Below are positions 34,411 to 42,925 of a stretch of 64,000 nucleotides of DNA, piece by piece. Position 1 is the stretch's first letter, and each line of letters starts with the position of its first letter. The notes beneath the pieces are model-generated. The model ran no database searches. It saw only the letters and a list, made by a program, of their open reading frames with translations, and was not told the DNA's origin. The position numbers were made by a program, and so were the translations under genes. Source of the stretch: Agromyces sp. CF514 (lineage in GTDB: Bacteria > Actinomycetota > Actinomycetes > Actinomycetales > Microbacteriaceae); NCBI RefSeq assembly GCF_900113185.1, contig NZ_FOZD01000001.1:310001-374000 (forward strand), given 5' to 3'.

Positions 34411-35724
34411 TCAGGCGTCGGATGCCGCGGCCGAGGCCCCGCCCGACGTTCCGGTCGTGTCGGGGTGCTCCTCGACGCCCGTCGCTCCGGGCCTGCCCGA
34501 CCGCTCGCGCGCCGCGGGCGCCGCGAGTCCGGCCATGACCATGAGCACGAGGATCACGAGCAGGGCGTTCAGCAGCCCGAAGTGCTCCCCGAGGAACCCG
34601 ATGAACGGCGGGCCCACGAGGAACGCGCAGTAGCCGATGATCGCGACCGCGCTCACGCGGGCGGCGGCCTGGGCGCGATCCGGCACGTCGGCTGCGGCGG
34701 ACATGCCGACGGGGAAGCCCATCGAGGCGCCGACGCCCCAGAGCACGGTGCCGACGATGACGACCCAGAGCTCGCTGCCGAAGATGAACAGGCTGAGGCC
34801 CAGCACGCCGGTGGCGGCGAGCACGCGCAGCGTGAGCACTCGGCCGAAGCGGTCGATCAGCGGGCCGCCGAGCACGCGAGCGGTCGTCATCGAGACGGCG
34901 AAGACCGTGAAGACCGCGGCGCCGGCAGCGGGCTCGAGGCCGTGGCCGTCGACCGCCGCGAGCGTGAGCCAGTCGTTCGCCGATCCCTCGGCGAACGCCA
35001 TGCCGAGCATGATGACGCCGATGAGCAGCAGTTGCACGTCGCCCCAGACCTTGAGGCTGTCGCGGAGGCGCTCGGTCCACGGACGGGCCGGCGCGGCATC
35101 CGCTCGCCCGGCTGCGTCGGCCGGGTCGCCGAGCTCGTCGCGGTGCGGCACGAACCGAACGGCCACGACCGCTCCGATCGCGATGAGCGCGGCGATCGCC
35201 CCCAGGTGCGCGATGACGGCGACGTCGAGGGCGGCCGCAGCGGCCGCGATGCCGGCACCGGCGACCGTGCCGAACGAGAAGAACGCGTGCATGAGGGGCA
35301 TGACCGTGCGGCCGATCTCACGCTCGGCCTCGGCGGCCTCGACGTTCATGATGACGTCGACCGCGCCGTTGCCGAAGCCCGCGAAGGCGAGTCCGATCGC
35401 GATGAGCGGGATCGACGGCAGCACCGAGCCGCCGATGCCGATGAAGACCAGGCCCAGTGAGACGGCGATGAGCGTGCCGGACATGCCGATGCGGGCGCCG
35501 AAGCGCGCCATGAGCGGGGGAGCGGCGATGAGGCCGAGGACCGAGGCGATCGACCCCGAGAGGATCACCAGCCCGACGCCCTGCGTGCTGAGCCCGGTCT
35601 CGTCGCGCACCTCGGGCAGGCGCGCGACCCAGCTCGCGAGGCTCAGCCCCGAGAGGAAGAAGATCGCGAAGACGGCGTTTCGCCAGGCGGTCAGGCCGCG
35701 TCGGGTCGTGGTCGGTGCGCTCAT
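34411..35724 (-). CDS. Major facilitator superfamily transporter
   Basis: A 437-residue, twelve-helix MFS protein of the FucP/YbjJ-like type (FFLSGLSLASWVARLPEVRDETGLS at the start, DRFGRVLTLRVLAATGV at the second repeat, LLVILVLMVMAGLAAPAA near the end). The C-terminal tail after about residue 410 is polar and Ala/Ser-rich, ending ASAAASDA. Substrate unknown; the opening motif WVARLP is frequent in sugar or drug exporters. A perfect 18-bp palindrome lies 59 bp upstream and shares its 14-bp core with the operator of the LacI gene at 45092, so carbohydrate-linked repression is plausible. Confidence 0.85.
   Translation of the reverse strand: MSAPTTTRRGLTAWRNAVFAIFFLSGLSLASWVARLPEVRDETGLSTQGVGLVILSGSIASVLGLIAAPPLMARFGARIGMSGTLIAVSLGLVFIGIGGSVLPSIPLIAIGLAFAGFGNGAVDVIMNVEAAEAEREIGRTVMPLMHAFFSFGTVAGAGIAAAAAALDVAVIAHLGAIAALIAIGAVVAVRFVPHRDELGDPADAAGRADAAPARPWTERLRDSLKVWGDVQLLLIGVIMLGMAFAEGSANDWLTLAAVDGHGLEPAAGAAVFTVFAVSMTTARVLGGPLIDRFGRVLTLRVLAATGVLGLSLFIFGSELWVVIVGTVLWGVGASMGFPVGMSAAADVPDRAQAAARVSAVAIIGYCAFLVGPPFIGFLGEHFGLLNALLVILVLMVMAGLAAPAARERSGRPGATGVEEHPDTTGTSGGASAAASDA
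34413..34437. repeat. 25-bp direct repeat, copy 2 (MFS gene 3' end)
   Basis: Identical to 33838-33862. This copy is the native C-terminus of the MFS gene, ending in TGA, whereas copy 1 ends in TAA. Confidence 0.85.
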
Positions 35725-35782
35725 GGTGCTCGGCTTCGTCGTCGGGGCGGATGCCGCGTGACGGCGTCATCTCGGTGGGAAT

Positions 35783-35800
35783 GGTCGAATCGATTCGACC
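35783..35800. promoter_or_regulatory. LacI-type operator upstream of the MFS gene
   Basis: GGTCGAATCGATTCGACC is a perfect 18-bp palindrome with a central CG, the hallmark of LacI-family sites. Its core TCGAATCGATTCGA is identical to the core of the operator at 45012-45027. Confidence 0.75.
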
Positions 35801-36057
35801 CGTCTCTGCAAAACCCTATCCGCACGCCATGGCGGTCGCAACACCGCACGTGACGACCGGTCGCTGAGCTGCGTCGGGCGGGCCGTCGGCGGCCGATCGT
35901 CCCGAATTCGCGTCGGATGCCGCATGCGGGCCGTGCAAACGAGCGGCCCGACTGCGCGCGGGCGTTCGCCGCGATCACGGCCGAAGCGGCGGATGAATGC
36001 TCGGGCGCATCGATGAAACGCGCAATCGGGGTGCGCGAAACGGCCTGTTTCCTGCAC

Positions 36058-36109
36058 TTGCACGCAGTCGGAATCCGTGGGTATGGTCGCCACTGCTAAA
36101 CGATTAACA
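36058..36109 (+). promoter_or_regulatory. Promoter and LacI-type operator of the sugar ABC operon
   Basis: TTGCAC (36058-36063) and TATGGT (36082-36087) are 18 bp apart. TGCTAAACGATTAACA (36094-36109), an imperfect dyad with a central CG, covers the expected start site. The LacI gene at the end of the operon is the likely ligand. Confidence 0.7.
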
Positions 36110-36162
36110 CTCGGAGCCGATGGCTTCGAACCCCCGTTGCAGCCAGTGTCCAAAGGAGGACC

Positions 36163-37434
36163 ATGCGTCACGCCCCGAAGTCCCGCATCACCGCGTCGCT
36201 CGCCGTCTCGGCCGTCGCGGCCATCGCCCTCGCCGGATGCTCCGGCGCGCCGGGTGGAGCCGGCGCCGACGGCGACGTCACGCTCACCTATGCGATCTGG
36301 GACCAGAACCAGCAGCCCGCGATGGAGCAGATCGCCGACGCCTTCACCGAGGAGCACCCGAACGTCGACGTCGAGATCCAGCTCACGCCGTACAAGGAGT
36401 ACTTCACGAAGCTGCAGACCGCCGTCTCGGGCGGCGCTGCGGCCGACGTGTTCTGGATGAACGGGCCGAACTTCCAGCTCTACGCAGGCAACGGCGTGCT
36501 CGCGCCGCTCGATGAGGACGGCATCGACCCCGCCGACTACCCCGAGGGCCTCATCGACCTCTACACCTACGACGGCGACCTCTACGGGGCCCCGAAGGAC
36601 TTCGACACCGTCGCCCTCTGGTACAACACGGACCTCTTCGACGCCGCGGGCGTCGAGTACCCGACCGCCGACTGGACCTGGGACGACCTGAAGGCCGCGG
36701 CCGCGAAGCTCTCCGACCCGGCGACGGGCGTCTACGGCATCACCGCGAGCCAGTACGGCCAGGAGAACTACTACAACTCGATCGCGCAGGCCGGCGGCGA
36801 GGTCATCTCGGCCGACGGCACGACCACGGGCTACGACAGCCCCGAGGCGCTCGCCGGCATCGAGCTCTGGACCGACCTCATCGCCGACGGCTCGTCGCCG
36901 AACGCGCAGCAGATGACCGACACCAACCCCGAGGACTTCTTCCTCTCGGGCAAGTCGGCCATGTTCCAGAACGGCTCGTGGGCCGCGATCGCCTACGCCG
37001 ACAACCCCGACATCGCCGATTCGGTGAACGTCGCGCCGCTCCCCGCGGGTGCCGAGGGCAACCAGAGCGTGATCCACGGCGTCGCGAACGTCGCGAACGC
37101 GAAGAGCGCCCACGTCGACCTCGCCAAGGAGTTCGCCGAGTTCGCCAGCTCGAAGCAGGCCGCCGACATCCAGGCCGACTCCGGCACCGTGATCCCGGCG
37201 TTCAACGGCACCCAGCAGGCCTGGGTCGACGCGCTGCCGCAGTTCGACCTGCAGGTCTACATCGACGCGCTCGAGACGGCCGTGCCGTACCCCGTCTCGA
37301 AGAACACCTCGGCGTGGACCTCGATCGAGAGCGAAGTGCTCTCGCAGGTCTGGGCCGGCAACCTCTCGCCGAAGGACGGCCTCGCACAGCTCGCCGAGCA
37401 GATGCAGGCCGCGCTGGACGCCGAGTCGGAGTGA
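36163..37434 (+). CDS. Carbohydrate ABC transporter substrate-binding lipoprotein
   Basis: A 423-residue CUT1-type (SBP_bac_1/8) binding protein. The signal peptide ends in lipobox ALAGC with acylated C26. LTYAIWDQNQQPAMEQIADAF opens lobe I, and GAPKDFDTVALWYNTDLFDAAG and DFFLSGKSAMFQNGSW are the typical inter-lobe and ligand-loop motifs. An oligosaccharide or sugar ligand is expected but not identifiable. AAAGGAGG precedes the ATG. It is the first gene of a four-gene operon with two permeases and a LacI regulator; the promoter with an operator lies 55-105 bp upstream. Confidence 0.9.
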   Translation: MRHAPKSRITASLAVSAVAAIALAGCSGAPGGAGADGDVTLTYAIWDQNQQPAMEQIADAFTEEHPNVDVEIQLTPYKEYFTKLQTAVSGGAAADVFWMNGPNFQLYAGNGVLAPLDEDGIDPADYPEGLIDLYTYDGDLYGAPKDFDTVALWYNTDLFDAAGVEYPTADWTWDDLKAAAAKLSDPATGVYGITASQYGQENYYNSIAQAGGEVISADGTTTGYDSPEALAGIELWTDLIADGSSPNAQQMTDTNPEDFFLSGKSAMFQNGSWAAIAYADNPDIADSVNVAPLPAGAEGNQSVIHGVANVANAKSAHVDLAKEFAEFASSKQAADIQADSGTVIPAFNGTQQAWVDALPQFDLQVYIDALETAVPYPVSKNTSAWTSIESEVLSQVWAGNLSPKDGLAQLAEQMQAALDAESE

Positions 37435-37438
37435 CCCG

Positions 37439-38425
37439 ATGACCGACCTGATCGCGCAGCGCACGGCGGCGCCGATCTCCGAGCTCGACCGGGGGCGGCC
37501 CGACGTCGCCCCCGGCGAGCCCGGCCGGGCGGGTCGCGGCCGACGTCGCGGCCCCGCCCAATCCGCCTGGTGGGCGCTGCTGTTCATCGGACCGACGGCC
37601 CTCGGACTGCTCGTCTTCTACATCTGGCCGACGATCCGCACGCTGATCCTCTCGTTCACGAAGTCGGGCCCGTTCGGCGGCTCCGAGTTCGTCGGGTTCG
37701 AGAACTACGTGCGTCTCCTGCAGGACCCCGAGCTGCTCGGCGCCCTGCGCAACACGGCGGTGTACACGATCATCGCGCTCGTCGGCATCCCGATCGCCGT
37801 CGCCATCGCCGCGCTCCTCAACACCGCCGGCCTCCGCGGACGCAGCGTCTACCGCACGCTCTACTTCATCCCCGTCGTCACCATGCCGGCGGCCATCGCG
37901 CTCGTCTGGCGCATGATCTACAACGGCGACTACGGCGTCTTCAACGAGATGCTCGGGCTCGTCGGCATCGACGGCAGGTCGTGGCTCACCGACCCGAGCA
38001 CGGCGCTCGTCGCGATCGCGGTCGTCGGCATCTGGGCCGGCCTCGGCACGAACATCGTGATCTTCCTCGCGGGCCTGCAGGGCATCCCCGACACGATCAT
38101 GGAGGCCGCCGACCTCGACGGCGCCGGCCCCGTGCGCAAGTTCTTCTCGATCACCATCCCGATGCTCAGCCCGTCGATCTTCTTCGTGAGCGTCATCAGC
38201 GTGATCGGCGCGCTGCAGGTGTTCGACCTCGTCTACATGATGCTGGGCCGCAACAACCCGGCCATGCCGAACACCCGCACGATCGTCTACCTGTTCTACG
38301 AGGCGGGCTTCCTCGACAACGAGCGCGGGTACGCGGCGGCGATCGCGTTCCTGCTGCTGCTGATCATCCTCGTGCTCACGGTCGTGCAGTTCCGTCTCCA
38401 GAAGAAGTGGGTGCACTATGAGTGA
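37439..38425 (+). CDS. Sugar ABC transporter permease, MalF type
   Basis: A 328-residue permease with six membrane helices after an Arg/Gly-rich cytoplasmic N-terminus of about 40 residues. The conserved EAA loop that contacts the ATPase reads EAADLDGAGPVRKFFSITIP (about 222-241). YIWPTIRTLILSFTKSGPFG is the usual first periplasmic segment. The gene begins 4 bp after the binding-protein gene and overlaps the next permease by 8 bp, so all three are co-translated. No ATPase gene is present in the window. Confidence 0.92.
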   Translation: MTDLIAQRTAAPISELDRGRPDVAPGEPGRAGRGRRRGPAQSAWWALLFIGPTALGLLVFYIWPTIRTLILSFTKSGPFGGSEFVGFENYVRLLQDPELLGALRNTAVYTIIALVGIPIAVAIAALLNTAGLRGRSVYRTLYFIPVVTMPAAIALVWRMIYNGDYGVFNEMLGLVGIDGRSWLTDPSTALVAIAVVGIWAGLGTNIVIFLAGLQGIPDTIMEAADLDGAGPVRKFFSITIPMLSPSIFFVSVISVIGALQVFDLVYMMLGRNNPAMPNTRTIVYLFYEAGFLDNERGYAAAIAFLLLLIILVLTVVQFRLQKKWVHYE

Positions 38426-39329
38426 CCTCGCGCTCGACACCAGGGCGATGACCGCGGCGGATGTCTCGCCCGAGGCATCCGCGGATCGTCGCCGTCCGGT
38501 CGGCAGTCGCACGCGCCGCAGCGGCCACTGGCTCGTGCACCTGCTGCTGGCCGCCGGGGCGATCGTGATGGTCTTCCCGTTCGTCTGGCAGACGCTCACC
38601 GCGTTCAAGACGTTCCAGGACTCGGTGCAGGTGCCGCCGGTCGTGATCCCCGACCCGTGGGTGTTCACGAACTTCGCCGAGGTCTTCGACTCGATGCCGT
38701 TCGGCCAGATGTTCCTCAACTCGGTGCTGCTCACGGCGGGCCGCACGATCGGCCAGGTGGTGCTGTGCACGATGGCGGGCTACGCGTTCGCGCGCATCCC
38801 CTTCCGCGGTCGCAACGCGCTGTTCGTGGTCTTCCTCTCGGTGCTCATGGTGCCGTCGCAGCTCTACCTGCTGCCGCAGTACGAGATCATCCAGACGCTC
38901 GGGTGGATCAACACGCTCCAGGCGCTCATCGTGCCCGGCCTGTTCAGCGCCTTCGGCACGTTCCTCATGCGGCAGTTCTTCATGTCGATGCCGTCGGAGC
39001 TCGAGGAGGCCGCACGTATCGACGGGGCGAACCCGTGGCAGACGTTCTGGCGCATCATGGTGCCGCTCGCCAAGCCGGGCATCATCGCGCTCACGGTCTT
39101 CACGGTGCTGTGGTCGTGGAACGACCTGCTCTGGCCGCTCGTCGTGACCACCGACCCCGCGAAGATGCCGCTCTCGGTGGGCCTGTCGCAGCTCGTCGGG
39201 CTGCACGGCACTGACTACCCTGTGCTCATGGCGGGCGCCCTGCTCGCGACGCTGCCGATGCTCGTCACGTTCATGATCCTGCAGAAGCAGTTCATCCAGG
39301 GCATCGCGTTCTCGGGATCGAAGGGGTGA
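38418..39329 (+). CDS. Sugar ABC transporter permease, MalG type
   Basis: A 303-residue CUT1 permease with six helices. WQTLTAFKTFQDSVQVPP and PWVFTNFAEVFDSMPFGQMF are typical of MalG proteins, and the EAA loop is EEAARIDGANPWQTFWRIMV (about 195-214). It pairs with the MalF-type permease whose gene it overlaps by 8 bp. The N-terminal 35 residues are polar and carry a basic cluster before helix 1. Followed after 3 bp by the LacI regulator gene. Confidence 0.92.
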   Translation: MSDLALDTRAMTAADVSPEASADRRRPVGSRTRRSGHWLVHLLLAAGAIVMVFPFVWQTLTAFKTFQDSVQVPPVVIPDPWVFTNFAEVFDSMPFGQMFLNSVLLTAGRTIGQVVLCTMAGYAFARIPFRGRNALFVVFLSVLMVPSQLYLLPQYEIIQTLGWINTLQALIVPGLFSAFGTFLMRQFFMSMPSELEEAARIDGANPWQTFWRIMVPLAKPGIIALTVFTVLWSWNDLLWPLVVTTDPAKMPLSVGLSQLVGLHGTDYPVLMAGALLATLPMLVTFMILQKQFIQGIAFSGSKG

Positions 39330-39332
39330 CGG

Positions 39333-40397
39333 ATGACGCATCCAGCTGAGTCCGCCGCGCCGAAGCGGCGCCCCACCCTGCGCATGGTCGCCGACCTCGC
39401 GGGCGTCTCGACCGCGACCGTCTCGTACGTCTTCTCGGGTCGCTCGGGATCGAACGGATCGGGCGTCGCCGAGGACACCGCCCGCCGCGTGCTCGCCGCC
39501 GCCGAGGAGCTGCACTACCGGCCGAACCGCTCGGCCCGCGCGATGCGCACGGGGCGCACGGGCATGATCCAGCTCTCGCTGCACATGCTGAGCGACCCGT
39601 GGTCGCTCGCGGTCGCCGACGCGGTGAACGTCGAGGCGAACCGGCACGGACTGACCACGCTGATCCTCGCCGACGGCGACTGGCACACGGCGCTCGACCG
39701 CGTCGAGAGCGACGTCGCCTACCTCGACGGCGCCGGCCACGACGACGTCGCGCGCCGCAAGCTCGCCGATCTCGTCGACCGCGGCCAGCGGCTCGTCGTC
39801 TTCTCGGAGCACCTCGAGCCCGACGGCTACGACGTGGTCCGGTCCGACGCGATCCCGGGATGCCACCTGGCGATGGAGCACCTGCTCGAACGGCACACGC
39901 AGATCGGATGCCTCGTCTCAGAGGCCGCGGTCACGGGAGCCGCCCACGGCGTCACGAGGTACACCCCGTACCTCGAGGGCCTGCGGGCGCTCGGCATCGA
40001 GCCGGACCCCGCGTGGACGGCGACGTTCGGCGACACGCAGGCCAGCGCGTTCCAGGCGGCCGTGCGGCTGCTCTCGGGCGAGCGCCGGCCGACCGCGATC
40101 TACGCCTCGACCGACTTCGCGGCGATCGCGGCGATCAACGCGGCGCACATGCTCGGCCTGCGGGTGCCGCACGACGTGGCCGTCGTCGGCATCGGCAACA
40201 CGCCCGACGCGCAGCTCGTCGCACCGACCCTCACCACCGTCGGCCCGACCGACTTCTACGAGCGCCAGGCCGAGCTCATCATCGGGCGTGCGCTCGAGTC
40301 CGAGCGCTCCGCGGGGGAGCTGCACGTGTTCCCGTGGTCGCTGCACCTGGGCGGCTCGACCGACCTCGACGCGCCCGCGCCGCGGCCCGGCACCTGA
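39333..40397 (+). CDS. LacI family transcriptional regulator
   Basis: A 354-residue repressor: LacI helix-turn-helix TLRMVADLAGVSTATVSYVF (residues 15-34), hinge helix region AARRVLAAAEELHYRPN-like, and a periplasmic-binding-protein fold effector domain (from about 70, ending VPHDVAVVGIGNTPDAQLVAP). The hinge is slightly long (RSGSNGSGVAEDTARR) compared with standard LacI. As the last gene of the ABC operon it probably autoregulates it via the dyad at 36094-36109, with the imported sugar or a derivative as inducer. Starts at ATG 39333, 3 bp after the permease stop. Confidence 0.88.
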   Translation: MTHPAESAAPKRRPTLRMVADLAGVSTATVSYVFSGRSGSNGSGVAEDTARRVLAAAEELHYRPNRSARAMRTGRTGMIQLSLHMLSDPWSLAVADAVNVEANRHGLTTLILADGDWHTALDRVESDVAYLDGAGHDDVARRKLADLVDRGQRLVVFSEHLEPDGYDVVRSDAIPGCHLAMEHLLERHTQIGCLVSEAAVTGAAHGVTRYTPYLEGLRALGIEPDPAWTATFGDTQASAFQAAVRLLSGERRPTAIYASTDFAAIAAINAAHMLGLRVPHDVAVVGIGNTPDAQLVAPTLTTVGPTDFYERQAELIIGRALESERSAGELHVFPWSLHLGGSTDLDAPAPRPGT

Positions 40398-40514
40398 CCG
40401 CCCCGCCACCTCGGCACCCCTCCGGCGACACCGCGACCGGCCGCGCTCCGCATCCGGCCGACCGCGGCATCCGTCGCCATCCTCGTCTTCACCACCCTCT
40501 AAGGAGCACCACCA

Positions 40515-41723
40515 GTGGATCTCACCATCGGCATCGTCGGCTTCGGCGCACGCGCGAGCCTCAGGCACGAGGCGCACCGACCCGGAGCGGGCAGCCGCAT
40601 CACGGCGGTCTGCGACCTCTCGGAGTCGGCACGCGCGGCCGCCTCGACCGAGTACCCCGACGCGCTCGTCACCGACTCGCTCGACGAGCTGCTCGGCTCG
40701 GGCATCGACGCCGTCATGGTACTGACGCCCGACGACACGCATGCGCGCATCGCGATCGCCGCCCTCGAGGCGGGCGTCGCCGTGTTCTGCGAGAAGCCGC
40801 TCGCGATCGACCTCGCCGACGCCGACGCCGTGCTCGAGACCGCCCGCCGCACGGGCACGCGACTGTACGTCGGGCACAACATGCGCCACATGCCGGTGGT
40901 CGTGCTCATGCGACGGCTCATCCTCGAGGGACGCATCGGCGAGGTGAAGGCCGTCTGGTGCCGCCACTTCGTCGGCAACGGCGGCGACTACTACTTCAAG
41001 GACTGGCACGCCGACCGGCGCCGCACGACCGGCCTGCTGCTGCAGAAGGGCGCGCACGACCTCGACGTCATCCACTGGCTCGCCGGCGCCTACGCCGACC
41101 GCGTCTCGGCGATGGGCTCGCTCAGCGTCTACGGCGGCATCGACGACCGCCGCGACCGATCGGGCGAGCGGATGCCCGACTGGTTCAGCCTCGACAACTG
41201 GCCGCCCGCCTCGCTCACCGGGCTGAACCCCGTCGTCGACGTCGAAGACGTGTCGATGGTGAACCTGCACCTGTCGAACGGCGTGCTCGCGAGCTACCAG
41301 CAGTGCCACTTCGCGCCCGACTACTGGCGCAACTACACCGTGATCGGCACCGAGGGGCGCATCGAGAACCTCGGCGACACCGCCGGATCGACCGTCGCAC
41401 TCTGGAACCGCCGCCACCAGGGCGCCGCCGTGCCCGACGAGTCGTTCGCGGTGCCCGAGGTCGCCGACGCCGGGCACGAGGGCGCCGACGAGCTGCTCAT
41501 CGCGGAGTTCCTGCGGTTCGTGCGCGACGGCGGACTCACCGAGACCTCGCCGATCGCCGCCCGCGAGGCGGTCGCGGCCGGCGTGCTCGCGACCGAGTCG
41601 CTCCGCGGCGACGGATCCGCGCTCGCCGTGCCCGCGCTCGCCGACGACCTGGTCGAGTACTTCGAGCGCGGCCAGGTCGAGGCATCCGTCACCATCGAGG
41701 AATCCGTCAGCCTCGGTCGCTGA
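40515..41723 (+). CDS. Gfo/Idh/MocA family oxidoreductase
   Basis: A 402-residue NAD(P)-dependent sugar or cyclitol dehydrogenase. The N-terminal Rossmann fold has IGIVGFGARASLR (5-17), LTPDDTHARIAIAALEAG, and the EKP motif in FCEKPLAIDLADAD (near 93), whose Lys is catalytic in this family. The C-terminal alpha/beta domain contains KGAHDLDVIHWLAG, with the usual DxxxH. The substrate may be the sugar imported by the upstream ABC system. GTG 40515 follows AAGGAGCACCACCA. It lies 117 bp after the LacI gene, in the same direction, and may have its own promoter. Confidence 0.87.
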   Translation: MDLTIGIVGFGARASLRHEAHRPGAGSRITAVCDLSESARAAASTEYPDALVTDSLDELLGSGIDAVMVLTPDDTHARIAIAALEAGVAVFCEKPLAIDLADADAVLETARRTGTRLYVGHNMRHMPVVVLMRRLILEGRIGEVKAVWCRHFVGNGGDYYFKDWHADRRRTTGLLLQKGAHDLDVIHWLAGAYADRVSAMGSLSVYGGIDDRRDRSGERMPDWFSLDNWPPASLTGLNPVVDVEDVSMVNLHLSNGVLASYQQCHFAPDYWRNYTVIGTEGRIENLGDTAGSTVALWNRRHQGAAVPDESFAVPEVADAGHEGADELLIAEFLRFVRDGGLTETSPIAAREAVAAGVLATESLRGDGSALAVPALADDLVEYFERGQVEASVTIEESVSLGR

Positions 41724-41769
41724 CGGGGCGCAGACCCCGCCAGGCCTGAAACACGGCACCCGCGCCGGA

Positions 41770-41775
41770 TACGAT
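41770..41775 (+). promoter_or_regulatory. Likely -10 element of tdh-kbl
   Basis: TACGAT lies about 35 bases before the leader ORF and 90 bases before tdh. Downstream in the leader is an inverted repeat GAACCGC / GCGGTTC (41814-41820 and 41829-41835) inside the leader ORF. Confidence 0.5.
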
Positions 41776-41811
41776 GGCTGTGTCATCCGGCGCACCCACC
41801 GGACCCTTCGC

Positions 41812-41868
41812 ATGAACCGCCGCACCCAGCGGTTCGTGCGCCAGAACAACGGAGTTTCACCGACATGA
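41812..41868 (+). CDS. Candidate 18-residue leader peptide coupled to tdh
   Basis: ATG at 41812 opens [18 protein letters not shown], whose TGA stop overlaps the tdh start codon (ATGA). The last codons are GTT TCA CCG ACA; TCA and ACA are rare in this high-GC DNA, and ACA encodes threonine, the substrate of the downstream enzyme. Codons 2-8 lie within a 7-bp inverted repeat. No ribosome-binding site is evident for the leader, so expression is uncertain. It could be a sensing leader peptide or a fortuitous ORF. Confidence 0.4.
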   Translation: MNRRTQRFVRQNNGVSPT

Positions 41869-42908
41869 AGGCCCTCTTCAAGCCTGCCCCCGGCGCCGGA
41901 TTCGAATTCGTCGAACGGCCCGAACCGATCATCGGCCCCGCCGACGTCAAGATCCGGGTGCTGCGCACCGGCATCTGCGGCACCGACCTGCACATCGAGG
42001 CATGGGACGACTGGGCTGCTTCGAACATCACCACGCCGCTCGTGCCCGGGCACGAGTTCTCGGGCGAGGTCGTCGAGGTCGGGCCGCTCGTCCACGACAT
42101 CGCCGTGGGCGACCTGGTCTCGGGCGAGGGGCACGTCGTGTGCGGCATGTGCCGCAACTGCCGTGCCGGACGCCGCCAGATGTGCATCCGCACGCTCGGC
42201 GTCGGACTGCACCGCGACGGCGCGTTCGCCGAGTACGTCGTGATCCCGGGTGCCAACGTCTGGGTGCACCACGCGCCCGTCGAGCCCGAGGTCGCCGCCA
42301 TCTTCGACCCCTTCGGCAACGCCGTGCACACCGCCCTGGCGTTCTCGGTCGTCGGCGAAGACGTGCTCGTCACGGGCTGCGGCCCCATCGGCCTCATGTC
42401 GATCGCGGTCGCCCGTCACGTGGGCGCCCGGTTCATCGTGGCGACGGATGTCTCGCCCGCACGTCTCGAGCTCGCCCGCTCCATGGGCGCCGACGATGTC
42501 GTCGACGTCTCGAACGAGCGCGTGCGCGCGGCGCAGCAGCGGCTCGGCATGCGCGAGGGGTTCGACGTCGGATTCGAGATGTCCGGCTCGCCGCGTGCGC
42601 TGCCCGAGATGATCGAGAACATGAACCACGGCGGCCGCATCGCGATGCTCGGCCTGCCCAGCGAGCCCTACGCGATCGACTGGGGCAAGGTGGTCACCCA
42701 CATGCTGACCGTCAAGGGCATCTACGGCCGCGAGATGTTCGAGACCTGGAACTCGATGTCGGCGATGCTGCAGACGAGCCCCGTGCTGGGCGAGCGGGTC
42801 GCGTCGATCATCTCGGAGCGGTACCCCGCCCACGAGTGGCGGAAGGCGTTCGACTCGGCCAGGTCGGCCGGGGTCGGCAAGGTCATCCTCGACTGGACAC
42901 AGGTCTGA
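41865..42908 (+). CDS. tdh: L-threonine 3-dehydrogenase
   Basis: A 347-residue zinc-dependent medium-chain dehydrogenase oxidising L-threonine with NAD+ to 2-amino-3-ketobutyrate. Catalytic zinc and proton-relay residues are in [10 protein letters not shown] (C38, T40, H43) and GHEFSGEV (H63, E64); the structural zinc site is C93, C96, C99 and C107. The NAD-binding GCGPIGLM motif is near 168. GREMFETW and the C-terminal GVGKVILDW are typical of Tdh. GGAG is 10 nt before the ATG. It is followed after 17 bp by kbl, completing the two-step route from threonine to glycine and acetyl-CoA. Confidence 0.94.
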   Translation: MKALFKPAPGAGFEFVERPEPIIGPADVKIRVLRTGICGTDLHIEAWDDWAASNITTPLVPGHEFSGEVVEVGPLVHDIAVGDLVSGEGHVVCGMCRNCRAGRRQMCIRTLGVGLHRDGAFAEYVVIPGANVWVHHAPVEPEVAAIFDPFGNAVHTALAFSVVGEDVLVTGCGPIGLMSIAVARHVGARFIVATDVSPARLELARSMGADDVVDVSNERVRAAQQRLGMREGFDVGFEMSGSPRALPEMIENMNHGGRIAMLGLPSEPYAIDWGKVVTHMLTVKGIYGREMFETWNSMSAMLQTSPVLGERVASIISERYPAHEWRKAFDSARSAGVGKVILDWTQV

Positions 42909-42925
42909 GAAACGGAGGTCCGCGC

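Larger units (their letters stand above)
35725..36162. promoter_or_regulatory. 438-bp divergent regulatory region
   Basis: No gene is apparent. On the left it holds the palindromic operator of the MFS gene (35783-35800); on the right the promoter and operator of the sugar ABC operon (36058-36109). The middle (35801-36057) has no clear motif beyond AT-richer patches near 35800-35820. Confidence 0.55.

Noticed and set aside
35917-36099. 60-codon ORF in the MFS-ABC intergenic region
   Set aside because: It has no ribosome-binding site and runs across the ABC operon promoter and operator; treated as non-coding.
39918-42833. Long minus-strand frame over the LacI, Gfo/Idh and tdh genes
   Set aside because: Low-complexity Asp/Gly/Val/Arg translation with no motifs; the plus strand carries three recognisable enzymes and regulators.
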